DNA from: Bacteroides intestinalis DSM 17393
Lineage (GTDB): Bacteria > Bacteroidota > Bacteroidia > Bacteroidales > Bacteroidaceae
DNA: 64,000 nt
Reading direction: 5' to 3'
NCBI RefSeq assembly: GCF_000172175.1
Contig: NZ_ABJL02000002.1
Span: 124,001 to 188,000 of the forward strand
Position 1 is the stretch's first letter; every line of letters begins with the position of its first letter. Shown piece by piece: positions 1 to 7,971 of this stretch. The notes below the pieces were generated by a model, which was not told the DNA's origin, did not search any database, and was given only the letters and a program-made list of their open reading frames with translations. The position numbers and the translations under genes were made by a program.

Positions 1-36
1 GTAGCAGTAGATAGTGCAGCAGTTGTAGCTGAATAA
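1..36 (+). CDS. 3' end of an unidentified protein-coding gene
   Basis: The first 36 bases read in frame as VAVDSAAVVAE followed by TAA, and an intrinsic terminator lies about 30 bases downstream, so this is very probably the C-terminus of a gene whose body lies before the window. Eleven residues are too few to name it. Confidence 0.6.
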   Translation, partial: VAVDSAAVVAE

Positions 37-64
37 TTTCAGAACAACACACTGAGAGAATTGA

Positions 65-100
65 AAGTCTGACGTGCGAAAGCACGAACAGACTTTTTTT
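65..100 (+). terminator. Intrinsic terminator after the gene ending at 36
   Basis: AAGTCTG (65-71) pairs with CAGACTT (89-95) and inner GTGC (74-77) with GCAC (82-85) around a GAAA tetraloop; a run of T follows to 100. Confidence 0.85.
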
Positions 101-151
101 ATACCCATCTGCACCATCCTGAAGATACTCAGTGATTCATCACTTTTCCTA

Positions 152-181
152 TTTGATTATTTCAGAAAATCCTTATCTTTG
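152..181 (+). promoter_or_regulatory. Promoter of the orphan gene at 207
   Basis: A TTTG -33 element (152-155) and a TATCTTTG -7 element (174-181) are 18 bp apart, close to the Bacteroides consensus (TTTG, 19-21 bp, TAnnTTTG). The start codon is 25 bases downstream. Confidence 0.65.
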
Positions 182-206
182 CTAATCTCCATATTATACT
201 AATATT

Positions 207-917
207 ATGAAAAAGAAACTGATAGAAAAAATTAAGCGATCAGCTATCAAAGGAAGATTAGGTGATTTCACCTGCAATTTCATCGCAGTCGTACTGGGTA
301 TTGCAATCACATTCGTGGGAAGTGATATGATTCAGGAGCACAATAAAAAAAAAGAGGTGACACAGGCCCTACAGTTGGTCAAAAGTGAATTACTTATCAA
401 CCGGGAAACAATAGAAGAGATGATGAAAATAGAAATATTCAACAAAGAAGGTGCATGCTACCTGCTTCAATACAAAGACAAAATGAATGAAGCGTCCTCC
501 GACTCTCTGAATTACTACGGCTATTTCCCATTCCAATCACAAAATTTTCCTCCGGTCACTGATGCTATGGAAATGCTCAGAGCTTCTTCTGTCATGCAAA
601 ATATTAAAAACAAAGAGCTTGCTGTCGAAATCATCCAAGCCTATGCCGTAATAAAAAACGCACATCTTTTTTATGAAGGGTTCTCCAAAGCAAAAGACAT
701 GGCGATAGAAAAGTATACCAGTCAGCAAGAATTTAGAAAAATTTCTAATGAAAATAAGTCATTAAGAGAAACCTGGGAGTTTGCCTTCCGCATCCCAGAA
801 GGTTTTGCTGCCATGCGGCAAATCTCTTTTGTACATGATGACCCGCATCTCACATACAGCCACTACATGGAACTAATTGATAAAACAATTACCTTTATTG
901 ATAAAGAATACAATTAG
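207..917 (+). CDS. Membrane-anchored protein of unknown function (236 aa)
   Basis: I do not recognise a named function. The first ~20 residues are basic and precede a single hydrophobic segment at about residues 25-41 (FIAVVLGIAITFVGSDMI). The rest is hydrophilic and mostly helical in character, with a likely coiled coil just after the membrane (EHNKKKEVTQALQLVKSELL). This layout, a short cytoplasmic basic N-terminus, one membrane helix and a soluble helical domain, resembles small Bacteroidota proteins of the DUF6090 kind, but that is only an impression. It stands alone: its own promoter lies upstream and a bidirectional terminator follows, facing the ribosomal protein operon. The start codon is supported by its position 25 bp after a good -7 box. 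Confidence 0.7.
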   Translation: MKKKLIEKIKRSAIKGRLGDFTCNFIAVVLGIAITFVGSDMIQEHNKKKEVTQALQLVKSELLINRETIEEMMKIEIFNKEGACYLLQYKDKMNEASSDSLNYYGYFPFQSQNFPPVTDAMEMLRASSVMQNIKNKELAVEIIQAYAVIKNAHLFYEGFSKAKDMAIEKYTSQQEFRKISNENKSLRETWEFAFRIPEGFAAMRQISFVHDDPHLTYSHYMELIDKTITFIDKEYN

Positions 918-934
918 AACTAACATGCAGTAAT

Positions 935-974
935 AAAAAAGCCCGGCCTCCTTCCGGAAACCAGGCTTCTTTTA
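935..974. terminator. Bidirectional terminator between the orphan gene and rplI
   Basis: AAGCCCGG (939-946) pairs with CCAGGCTT (961-968) with one mismatch. A run of A on the left (T on the minus strand) and of T on the right let it serve both converging genes. Confidence 0.75.
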
Positions 975-991
975 TATAGGAAGTTTTTAAA

Positions 992-1441
992 TTATGCTTC
1001 TTCAGCAACAACTTCAAAAGGAATCTCTACAGAAACTTCCTTGTGCAGCTTAACGATAGCTTTATATTGGCCAACTTCTTTCACAGCGTCTTTTACAACG
1101 ATGATCTTACGGTCAATTTCATGACCTAACTTAGCCAATTCTTCTGCAATCTGGATGTTACCAACAGAACCGAAGATAGTACCGGTTGAGCTAACTTTAG
1201 TAGCGATCTTCAAAGATACGCCTTCCAATTTAGCTGCCAATGCTTCAGCATCCTTCTTGATTTTTTCCAATTTGTGAGCACGTTGCTTCAAATCTTCAGC
1301 CAACATTTTCTTTGCAGCAGGAGAAGCAATCACAGCTTTACCTGTCGGGATGAGGTAGTTACGACCATAACCAGACTTAACAGTTACGATATCGTTCTTA
1401 TAACCCAAGTTTACAATGTCTTCTTTCAATATAATTTCCAT
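992..1441 (-). CDS. rplI: 50S ribosomal protein L9
   Basis: L9 binds 23S rRNA at the base of the L1 stalk and influences reading-frame maintenance. The 149-residue protein has the family layout: the N-terminal RNA-binding domain with the conserved MEIILKEDIVNLGYKNDIVTVKSGYGRNYLIP block (residues 1-33 region), a long charged connecting helix (about 40-75), and a C-terminal domain ending near EIPFEVVAEEA. It is the last gene of the rpsF-rpsR-rplI operon, starting 15 bases after rpsR, and is followed by the bidirectional terminator at 935-974. Length is normal for the family. Confidence 0.97.
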   Translation of the reverse strand: MEIILKEDIVNLGYKNDIVTVKSGYGRNYLIPTGKAVIASPAAKKMLAEDLKQRAHKLEKIKKDAEALAAKLEGVSLKIATKVSSTGTIFGSVGNIQIAEELAKLGHEIDRKIIVVKDAVKEVGQYKAIVKLHKEVSVEIPFEVVAEEA

Positions 1442-1456
1442 ACTTTCCTCCTCCTA

Positions 1457-1726
1457 TTATTTCATCATGTCAGTTACATAAGGCAACAAAGCCAAGTGAC
1501 GGGCTCTCTTTACAGCTTGAGCTACACGACGTTGGAACTTCAAAGAAGTACCGGTGATGCGACGCGGAAGGATCTTACCTTGCTCATTCAAGAATTTCTT
1601 CAAGAATTCAGGATCCTTATAGTCGATATACTTAATACCACTCTTTTTGAAACGGCAGTATTTTTTCTTCTTAACGTCCACTGACGGCGGAGTTAAATAT
1701 CTGATTTCTGATTGAACTTGTGCCAT
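1457..1726 (-). CDS. rpsR: 30S ribosomal protein S18
   Basis: S18 sits on the platform of the small subunit and pairs with S6. The 89-residue sequence carries the family hallmarks: IDYKDPEFLKKFLNEQGKI followed by the basic RRITGTSLKFQRRVAQAVKRARHLALLPY segment. It starts two bases after the rpsF stop, so the two genes are translationally close, as expected for partners in the ribosome. Confidence 0.97.
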   Translation of the reverse strand: MAQVQSEIRYLTPPSVDVKKKKYCRFKKSGIKYIDYKDPEFLKKFLNEQGKILPRRITGTSLKFQRRVAQAVKRARHLALLPYVTDMMK

Positions 1727-1728
1727 GA

Positions 1729-2073
1729 TTAATCCTCCTTTTTAGTTGATTTAACACTTCTTCTCTTCGCAGCGTATTCAGCAGCGTACTTGTCTTGCTT
1801 GAAAGTCAAGAAACGGATAACGCGCTCATCACGACGGAAGTTAAGCTCTAACTTGTCAATTACAGTAGGGTCTGCATTGAACTCAATCAGCTGATAGAAA
1901 CCAGTTGACTTCTTCTGGATAGGATATGCCAGTTTTTTCAGTCCCCAGTTTTCCTCATTTACGATCTCAGCACCTTCAGCAGTAAGGATGCCTTTGAATT
2001 TTTCTACCGCTTCCTTCATCTGAACATCAGACAAAACGGGAGTTAAAATGAAAACGGTTTCGTATTGATTCAT
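1729..2073 (-). CDS. rpsF: 30S ribosomal protein S6
   Basis: S6 is the S18 partner on the small-subunit platform. The 114-residue protein begins MNQYETVFILTPVLSD and contains the typical GLKKLAYPIQKKSTGFYQLIEF and ERVIRFLTF strands of the ferredoxin-like fold. It is the first gene of the three-gene operon. In many bacteria ssb or priB lies between rpsF and rpsR; here, as in other Bacteroidota, the genes are directly adjacent. A near-consensus promoter lies 47 bases upstream of the start. Confidence 0.97.
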   Translation of the reverse strand: MNQYETVFILTPVLSDVQMKEAVEKFKGILTAEGAEIVNEENWGLKKLAYPIQKKSTGFYQLIEFNADPTVIDKLELNFRRDERVIRFLTFKQDKYAAEYAAKRRSVKSTKKED

Positions 2074-2119
2074 ACTTGTTTAATTAATGAATTAATAATT
2101 CGTTTAAAAATTTGCGGTG

Positions 2120-2150
2120 CAAAGGTAGGGATTTTATTTTGATCTACAAA
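2120..2150 (-). promoter_or_regulatory. Promoter of the rpsF-rpsR-rplI operon
   Basis: On the minus strand a TTTG -33 element (2147-2150) is followed after exactly 19 bp by TACCTTTG (2120-2127), a perfect Bacteroides -7 box. This is the best-formed promoter in the window. Confidence 0.8.
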
Positions 2151-2201
2151 CATTTAATGTTTTTTTGTGCCGCGAGGATAGGATTTATCATGGAAGTGAC
2201 T

Positions 2202-2209
2202 TACCTTTG
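2202..2209 (+). promoter_or_regulatory. -7 box of the MarR regulator gene
   Basis: TACCTTTG matches TAnnTTTG and lies 24 bp before the ATG at 2234. It overlaps the region that a longer TTG-started reading frame would translate, which argues for the ATG start. The rpsF promoter diverges from it 52 bp away. Confidence 0.6.
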
Positions 2210-2233
2210 CAAAGTTGTTTAAACAATAATTTC

Positions 2234-2680
2234 ATGATCGAGCAATTTAACTTTGACATCCGGCTTATCTTTGCCATACTGAATGGTAAAGTTTCCGCCG
2301 CAATCAACCGAAAACTGTCCCGTAACTTCCGCCAGAACGGTTTGGAGATTACTCCGGAGCAGTGGACCGTCCTTATCTTTTTGTGGGAAAAAGATGGAGT
2401 GACGCAACAAGAGTTGTGTAATGCAACTTTTAAGGACAAACCCAGTATGACGCGCCTGATAGATAATATGGAACGCCAACATTTAGTGGTTCGTATCTCT
2501 GACAAGAAAGATCGCCGCACCAATCTGATCCACCTCACCAAAGATGGAAAGGAACTGGAAGAACAAGCACGAGTGATTGCCAACCAAACTCTGAAAGAGG
2601 CATTGCATAGTATCACTGTGGAAGAACTGCGCGTAAGTCAGGAAGTATTAAGAAAAATATTTTTTAATACGAAAGATTAG
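2234..2680 (+). CDS. MarR-family transcriptional regulator (148 aa)
   Basis: A winged-helix dimeric regulator of the MarR type, likely an autoregulating repressor; ligand and targets are unknown. Seen in the sequence: an N-terminal dimerisation helix (IRLIFAILNGKVSAAINRKLSRNF), the helix-turn-helix with the family pattern TPEQWTVLIFLWEKDGVTQQEL and KPSMTRLIDNMERQHLVVR, then the wing with the diagnostic DKKDRRTNLIHLTKDGKEL, and a C-terminal helix pair. I place the start at the ATG at 2234 rather than a TTG at 2165, because the longer version would translate through the -7 box. It is monocistronic and divergent from the ribosomal operon. Confidence 0.85.
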   Translation: MIEQFNFDIRLIFAILNGKVSAAINRKLSRNFRQNGLEITPEQWTVLIFLWEKDGVTQQELCNATFKDKPSMTRLIDNMERQHLVVRISDKKDRRTNLIHLTKDGKELEEQARVIANQTLKEALHSITVEELRVSQEVLRKIFFNTKD

Positions 2681-2842
2681 TGCAAAATACAGCGAAAGAA
2701 TTAGTATAAACGGCTTATGGAAAGCCTGCAAAACCAACTATTTACCCTCAATAATAGTTTTTTTGCAAAAATAATTTCGCTTGTTAAAGAATTATGCTTT
2801 TCTTTGTGACAAGAATATAATAATCTATTAAAATACACACAC

Positions 2843-3019
2843 ATGAAAGGTTTATTAAAAAATCTGGGCTTGATATTAGTCTTGGTAGGAGCTGTAATTT
2901 TAGTTTCATGCTCTTTTACCGGTAATGTTAACAACAATACCCTTTTAGGTACTTCAGCAGTTTTGATGGTACTGGGTTTGATTTCATACATTATTATCAA
3001 TAAGAAATTGGCAGACTAA
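2843..3019 (+). CDS. Small membrane protein, 58 aa
   Basis: The ATG at 2843 opens a 58-codon frame ending in TAA at 3017-3019. The product has two hydrophobic segments (about residues 8-22, LGLILVLVGAVILVS, and 38-52, SAVLMVLGLISYIII) joined by a polar turn, and ends KKLAD. The first segment finishes at VSCS, so a lipoprotein reading is possible, but the second segment fits a two-helix inner-membrane peptide better. It is followed within 20 bases by a perfect terminator, which supports a real short transcript. Function is unknown. Confidence 0.7.
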   Translation: MKGLLKNLGLILVLVGAVILVSCSFTGNVNNNTLLGTSAVLMVLGLISYIIINKKLAD

Positions 3020-3034
3020 TCATCGGAAAAGAAT

Positions 3035-3074
3035 AAAAAAGGCGGTTACTTTTTTAAAGTAACCGCCTTTTTTG
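3035..3074. terminator. Bidirectional terminator between the 58-aa gene and rprY
   Basis: A perfect stem pairs AAAAGGCGGTTACTTT with AAAGTAACCGCCTTTT around a three-base loop, with A and T runs on both sides. It serves the short gene on the plus strand and the rprXY operon on the minus strand. Confidence 0.9.
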
Positions 3075-3096
3075 TTTCGTGAAGAGCAGAAGTTTA

Positions 3097-3798
3097 TTAA
3101 GCTTCCGGCTCCGGTGTAATCAGTTTGTATCCTTTTCCGTGGATATTGATGATTTCAATAGAAGGATCTTCTTTCAGATGTTTACGCAACTTCGTGATGT
3201 ACACGTCCATACTACGGGCATTGAAATAGTTGTCATCAATCCAGATCGTCTTCAAAGCAAAGTCACGCTGCAGGATTTCATTAGCATGAGCGCAAAGCAA
3301 GCCCAAGAGTTCAGACTCTTTAGTAGTCAGCTTCGTTTGCTTTTCAGGTGTCGACAAAATCTGCTTCTGTGTATCGAAAGTGAACATACCAATCTTGTAG
3401 ATATTACTCTCTTTGTTCTTCTTTCCACGTACACGTCTCAGGATAGCTTCAATTCTGAATGTCAACTCTTCCATACTGAATGGCTTGGTGATATAATCAT
3501 CCGCACCGATCTTAAAGCCTTCTAGAATATCTTCTTTCAGTGTCTTTGCAGTCAGGAAGATGATAGGAATTTCGGCATTTGCAGCACGTACTTCCTGAGC
3601 CAGTGTGAAACCATCTTTCTTTGGCATCATTACGTCAAACACACACAAGTCATATTTATTCTTCAGAAAAGCTTTGTATCCAGCTTCGCCGTCGGGATAT
3701 AACTCGGCAGAATAACCTTTCGCCTGTAAATATTCTCTTAAAAGCATGCCAAGATTTTCATCATCTTCGCACAATAAAATACGCAGTTTCTCGTCCAT
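3097..3798 (-). CDS. rprY: OmpR/PhoB-family response regulator, RprY type
   Basis: Response regulator of a two-component pair. The receiver domain (about 6-120) shows the acidic pocket CEDDE (10-14), the phospho-acceptor Asp at residue 55 in VFDVMMPKKDG, and the FLTAK and KPF motifs. The C-terminal winged helix (about 135-230) has LTTKESELLGLLCAHANE and ARSMDVYITKLRKHLKEDP, typical of OmpR/PhoB proteins. The sequence matches my recollection of Bacteroides RprY closely. I choose the ATG at 3798 (MDEKLRILL), four bases after the stop of the kinase gene; a longer frame would start inside the kinase gene. Two-gene operon with the kinase. Confidence 0.85.
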   Translation of the reverse strand: MDEKLRILLCEDDENLGMLLREYLQAKGYSAELYPDGEAGYKAFLKNKYDLCVFDVMMPKKDGFTLAQEVRAANAEIPIIFLTAKTLKEDILEGFKIGADDYITKPFSMEELTFRIEAILRRVRGKKNKESNIYKIGMFTFDTQKQILSTPEKQTKLTTKESELLGLLCAHANEILQRDFALKTIWIDDNYFNARSMDVYITKLRKHLKEDPSIEIINIHGKGYKLITPEPEA

Positions 3799-3802
3799 AT
3801 CA

Positions 3803-5350
3803 TTAATTTTTAAGTAAAGGTAATGCAATAATAAATTTAGTTCCAACGTTTAGTTCACTCTCTGCCCGGATGGTTCCCTTGTGATCTGTTATGATCTTCT
3901 TCACATAAGAAAGCCCTAATCCGAAGCCCTTCACATCGTGCAGATTACCTGTATGCACGCGGTAGAACTTTTCAAATATCTTTTTCAAATTCTCTTTTTT
4001 AATACCTATACCGTTATCCTGGATAGAAATCATCAGCTTACCCGGTTCATTCCAAGTCTTCACTTTCAATTCCAGATCCGCATCCGGTCTCTTATACTTC
4101 ACCGCATTATCCATCAGATTGAAAATCACATTCGTAAGATGCATTTCATCTGCAAATATATCCGGGTCTGTTGCGTTCAGTTCCGACTCTATATTACCGT
4201 TATAACGCTCCACCTTTAAGGTGAATGTATTGATAACACCTGTAATCAACTCATTGGCATCTAGTTCCTTCATTTTCAAGGTAGCCTTCTGTTTGTCGAA
4301 CATCGACATCTGAAGAACCTTTTCTACCTGGAACCTCAACCGTTTCGTCTCATCATTGATGACCGTCGATATATGCTGGAACATAGCAGGCGATTTCCCC
4401 ACTGCGGGGTCTTTCAACATCTGCGCTGCCAGTGATATCGTCGATATCGGTGTTTTGAATTCATGCGTCATATTGTTGATAAAGTCATTCTTCATCTCCG
4501 TCAGTTTCTTTTGGCGGAACACGATATAAATCGTGAAGATGAATGTTATCAGCAGTACAAAGGTGAATATCATCGACGGTATCATAAAGTTGACTGAGTC
4601 GAAAATATAATCCCTTTTACCCGGGAAATGTATCTTTACAATACTCATACGGGCAGGTGGATCGTTCAGGAACAAAGGTTGGGAATAAGAATACTCATTA
4701 CCTTCATCTACATAGTCCGAACAGCGATATACTTCCCGTCCATCCCGGTCAATCACTTTAAAGTGATAGGCCAGATCAATTCCGTTATCTACCAAACCCG
4801 ACTTTAAGTACTGATCCAGATTCTTAAAGTTGATGCGCTCCTCTATTGGTTTGTCACTTGCTGTATATACCATCTGCCAAGCCACTTCATCCAACAAGTT
4901 ACGCTGGTATACATAACGATTCTTCACGAAATCGACATGCGAACGAGCTGTTTTGGGTATCGTTTTGGCACCATGCTTACGCGAAATCATGGCTCGCGGC
5001 AGCTCTGACGGATTATTTGTTATCGTCTGCAGTTCTATAGCTGAATACTGAGAACCATCTGGCGATGTAGCCGTAAACCGCTGTGTCTGCACCACTGCTT
5101 TACCCTGCGCAGTCAATTCCCACGCTCTCTTTTCTGCCTCGGAGATATCCTCCCTTAACCAACGGTCAACCTCCGCGGACTCCACTTCTTTGGAAGCTGC
5201 CATCAGACCACGCTTCACCGATTCATCAAATTGCTCGTTACGCATCTTTACCATCTTCTCTATATAACTGATTTGCAGGTACAAGAGACTGAGGAAAGAT
5301 AACCCCATAACGACGCCTAATATCCATATTGTTGACTTCTTCATAGTCAC
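3803..5350 (-). CDS. rprX: Sensor histidine kinase, RprX type
   Basis: Partner kinase of the downstream response regulator. A 515-residue protein with an N-terminal membrane helix (about 6-27), a large periplasmic domain (about 30-255), a second membrane helix (about 258-280, IPSMIFTFVLLITFIFTIYIVF), a HisKA domain with the phospho-accepting His at residue 296 in MTHEFKTPIS, and an HATPase domain with the N box NLMDNAVKY, G1 box DNGIGI and G2 GFGLGLSYV. The order kinase then regulator, four bases apart, implies co-translation. In Bacteroides RprX/RprY affects redox and tetracycline-related expression; no target is visible here. The start could equally be the Met two codons later. Confidence 0.85.
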   Translation of the reverse strand: MTMKKSTIWILGVVMGLSFLSLLYLQISYIEKMVKMRNEQFDESVKRGLMAASKEVESAEVDRWLREDISEAEKRAWELTAQGKAVVQTQRFTATSPDGSQYSAIELQTITNNPSELPRAMISRKHGAKTIPKTARSHVDFVKNRYVYQRNLLDEVAWQMVYTASDKPIEERINFKNLDQYLKSGLVDNGIDLAYHFKVIDRDGREVYRCSDYVDEGNEYSYSQPLFLNDPPARMSIVKIHFPGKRDYIFDSVNFMIPSMIFTFVLLITFIFTIYIVFRQKKLTEMKNDFINNMTHEFKTPISTISLAAQMLKDPAVGKSPAMFQHISTVINDETKRLRFQVEKVLQMSMFDKQKATLKMKELDANELITGVINTFTLKVERYNGNIESELNATDPDIFADEMHLTNVIFNLMDNAVKYKRPDADLELKVKTWNEPGKLMISIQDNGIGIKKENLKKIFEKFYRVHTGNLHDVKGFGLGLSYVKKIITDHKGTIRAESELNVGTKFIIALPLLKN

Positions 5351-5483
5351 AAAATTAACACTCCCTAATTAACACTCCTAACACATTAACCTGATTTAAC
5401 CGCAAGTTCTCGTAAATTAACCGAAAAGAGTTTTTTTAAGTTGCATTACGAGCATTATAACAAATAGGAGTCTCTTTGGTTTG

Positions 5484-5491
5484 CAAATTTA
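5484..5491 (-). promoter_or_regulatory. Candidate -7 box of the rprXY operon
   Basis: TAAATTTG on the minus strand matches TAnnTTTG, about 134 bp upstream of the kinase start. No clear -33 element is seen, and the region is very AT-rich, so this is tentative. Confidence 0.35.
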
Positions 5492-5546
5492 ATAAAAAAT
5501 TAATTATTCGCATTCACATTTGCACATGTTCTTAATCAGTGTTAAT

Positions 5547-5587
5547 AAAAAAGCCATTACCCCTCGTTCTGAGGGAGTAACGGCTTT
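5547..5587 (-). terminator. Terminator of the EF-G2 gene
   Basis: AAGCC, ATTAC and CCCTC (5551-5565) pair with GAGGG, GTAA(C) and GGCTT (5571-5586) around a short loop. The A run at 5547-5552 gives a U tract on the minus strand, directly after the stop at 5621. Confidence 0.8.
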
Positions 5588-5620
5588 AACAAATTATAAA
5601 AACAGACGAAGTGAATTCTT

Positions 5621-7777
5621 TTATTCTTCGGCTTGTTTAGCTTCAAACTCCTTAACCAGCTTATCTTGTACATCACTTGGAACAAGTTCGTAACTGGCAA
5701 ATTTCATGATAAATGAAGCACGTCCTCCTGTCAAAGAACTCAAGGCTGTAGAGTAAGACGACATCTCTTTCAAAGGAACTTTAGCACTCAGCTTTTCATA
5801 ACCAGCTTCGCTACTCATACCCATAATCATAGCACGACGTCCTTGCAAGTCACCCATCACATCACCCATCCTATCTGACGGAACAAATACTTCCACATCA
5901 TAGATAGGTTCAAGAATCTTAGGACCTGCGTTCTTGAATGCTTCACTAAATGCATTACGACCAGCCAGCATGAAGGAAATTTCATTGGAATCTACCGGGT
6001 GCATCTTACCATCATACACGATTACACGCACATCACGAGCATATGAACCCGTCAATGGACCTTGTTCCATACGAGCCATAATACCTTTCAAAATAGCCGG
6101 CAAGAAGCGTGCATCAATAGAACCGCCCACGATACTATTAACAAATACCAGTTTACCGCCCCATTCCAATGGAACTTCTTCAGTACCTTTCACATTGATC
6201 TTGAATTCCTGTCCGCCGAATCTATAAGTATCGGGTATCGGCATGCCTTCATAATAAGGCTCTACAATCAAATGCACCTCACCAAACTGGCCTGCACCAC
6301 CCGATTGTTTTTTATGACGATAGTCTGCACGAGCCGCCTTCGTAATAGTTTCACGATACGGGATTCTCGGTTCCTCATATTTGATTTGCAATTTTTCGTT
6401 ATTTTCCAAACGCCATTTCAGCGTACGCAAGTGGAATTCACCCTGTCCGTGAACAATAGTCTGACGTAACTCTTTGGACTGCTCTATCACCCAAGTCGGA
6501 TCTTCCTCACGCATACGGTTAAGGATAACCATCATTTTCTCCGTATCGGATTCATTCAGAGGTTTGATAGCACGAGAATATTTAGAATTCGGATACTTGA
6601 TAAAATTAAAGCGGTTCTCAGCACCTTTACCATTTAGTGTATTTCCGGTATGCACGTCCTTCAATTTCACAGTACAACCGATATCACCAGCCACCATTTC
6701 TTCCACCTTAATACGGTTGGCACCTGCACAAGCGTAAATCTGGGCGATACGTTCTTTTGAACCACGGTCAGCATTCGTAAAGTCTTCTCCTTCGTGCACT
6801 TTACCGCTCATAACCTTGAAATACTGAACATCACCGATATGAGGTTCAACAGCGGTCTTAAAGAAATAAAGGGACGTAGGTCCATTCGGATCTGGTTTCA
6901 CAACTTCACCGCGTGTATTATGTACAGGAGGCATTTCGTCTACAAACGGAACCACATTACCCAAGAATTCCATCAAACGGCGCACACCCATATCTTTACC
7001 TGCACAAACACAGAATACAGGGAACATACCACGTGAAGCCAGTCCCTTACGGATACCTTCACGCATTTCATCTTCCGTCAGAGACTCTTGTTCAAAGAAT
7101 TTCTCCATCAGGCTTTCATCGTGTTCTGCAGCTGCTTCCACCAATGCTTTATGCAATTCGGTTGCTTTTTCCATTTCCTCTGCAGGAACATCTTCAATGG
7201 TAGGTGCACCACCTTCGGGACCCCACGAATATTTTTTCATCAAAAGTACATCAATCAACGAATTGAAGTTCGGTCCGGTAGCCAACGGATATTGTACGGG
7301 AACTACCTTCGAACCATAAGCAGACCTCAACTGCTCAAGTACCATATCATAATCACACTTCTCATGGTCAAGCTGGTTCACCAGGAAAATCACCGGTTTA
7401 CCTAACTTTTCTGTATATCGGAAATGATTTTGGGTACCTACTTCAGGACCATATTGGCCATTCAGAAGCAATATTGCAGTATCGGTAACATTGAGTGCTG
7501 TCATGGCAGCTCCAACGAAGTCATCACTTCCCGGACAATCTATAATATTAAGTTTTTTACCGTTCCACTCCACATGGAAAACGGTGGAAAACACAGAATA
7601 GCCATATTCTTGCTCCACCGGGAAGTAATCGCTGACTGTATTCTTGGCAGTAATTCTGCCGCGACGTTTTATAATACCACTCTCAAAGAGCAGCGCTTCT
7701 GTGAGAGTGGTTTTACCCGAGCCATCATTGCCAAGCAGGGCAATGTTCTTAATTTCATTCGTCTGATATACTTTCAT
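5621..7777 (-). CDS. fusA2: Elongation factor G paralogue with degenerate GTPase domain (EF-G2)
   Basis: An EF-G-like translocase of 718 residues: G domain (about 8-280), domain II (about 295-380), domains III-V to the end. The GTPase signatures are altered. The P-loop is GNDGSGKTT (16-24). The usual ERGITI of switch I reads EYGYSVF. The G3 motif is DCPGSDDF (80-87), so the catalytic His of DTPGH is Ser84. The G4 motif is NQLD rather than NKxD. From the literature as I know it, the Bacteroides thetaiotaomicron paralogue EF-G2 (BT2167) lacks GTPase activity, is induced on carbon starvation by the Crp-like regulator Cur (BT4338) and is needed for gut colonisation; this protein fits that description. 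It is monocistronic with its own terminator. The canonical fusA must lie elsewhere. Confidence 0.85.
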   Translation of the reverse strand: MKVYQTNEIKNIALLGNDGSGKTTLTEALLFESGIIKRRGRITAKNTVSDYFPVEQEYGYSVFSTVFHVEWNGKKLNIIDCPGSDDFVGAAMTALNVTDTAILLLNGQYGPEVGTQNHFRYTEKLGKPVIFLVNQLDHEKCDYDMVLEQLRSAYGSKVVPVQYPLATGPNFNSLIDVLLMKKYSWGPEGGAPTIEDVPAEEMEKATELHKALVEAAAEHDESLMEKFFEQESLTEDEMREGIRKGLASRGMFPVFCVCAGKDMGVRRLMEFLGNVVPFVDEMPPVHNTRGEVVKPDPNGPTSLYFFKTAVEPHIGDVQYFKVMSGKVHEGEDFTNADRGSKERIAQIYACAGANRIKVEEMVAGDIGCTVKLKDVHTGNTLNGKGAENRFNFIKYPNSKYSRAIKPLNESDTEKMMVILNRMREEDPTWVIEQSKELRQTIVHGQGEFHLRTLKWRLENNEKLQIKYEEPRIPYRETITKAARADYRHKKQSGGAGQFGEVHLIVEPYYEGMPIPDTYRFGGQEFKINVKGTEEVPLEWGGKLVFVNSIVGGSIDARFLPAILKGIMARMEQGPLTGSYARDVRVIVYDGKMHPVDSNEISFMLAGRNAFSEAFKNAGPKILEPIYDVEVFVPSDRMGDVMGDLQGRRAMIMGMSSEAGYEKLSAKVPLKEMSSYSTALSSLTGGRASFIMKFASYELVPSDVQDKLVKEFEAKQAEE

Positions 7778-7806
7778 GATATATAAGATTTAAAATGAAT
7801 AACTCA

Positions 7807-7822
7807 GTATGCCTTCGCATAC
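7807..7822 (-). promoter_or_regulatory. Leader hairpin of the EF-G2 mRNA
   Basis: GTATGC (7807-7812) and GCATAC (7817-7822) form a perfect six-base stem with a four-base loop, 30 bases upstream of the EF-G2 start codon, inside the probable 5' untranslated region. Confidence 0.4.
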
Positions 7823-7842
7823 CCTTAACTTTTAGTGAGGCG

Positions 7843-7850
7843 CAAATTAT
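7843..7850 (-). promoter_or_regulatory. Candidate -7 box of the EF-G2 gene
   Basis: The minus strand reads ATAATTTG, a near match to TAnnTTTG, about 66 bases upstream of the start codon. No -33 element is evident, which would suit an activator-dependent promoter. Confidence 0.35.
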
Positions 7851-7896
7851 GAATTTATCAAAAGAAAAGCAATAAATCGATAGTGTTACTAAACTA

Positions 7897-7908
7897 TGTT
7901 ATGTAACA
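7897..7908. promoter_or_regulatory. Palindromic candidate activator site upstream of EF-G2
   Basis: TGTTA-TG-TAACA is an inverted repeat with perfect 5-base arms, centred roughly 65 bp upstream of the expected EF-G2 transcription start. A second GTGTTA (7883-7888) pairs with the overlapping TAACAC (7904-7909). A dimeric Crp-like regulator such as Cur is a reasonable candidate binder; this is inference. Confidence 0.4.
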
Positions 7909-7971
7909 CATCACTACTAACAGAAAGATTTTCTTAACTTTACAGCAAAATCATTAACCCCCAAACTTACA

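Noticed and set aside
2165..2233. TTG-started N-terminal extension of the MarR regulator
   Set aside because: It would be translated across the -7 box at 2202-2209; the ATG at 2234 fits the family length.
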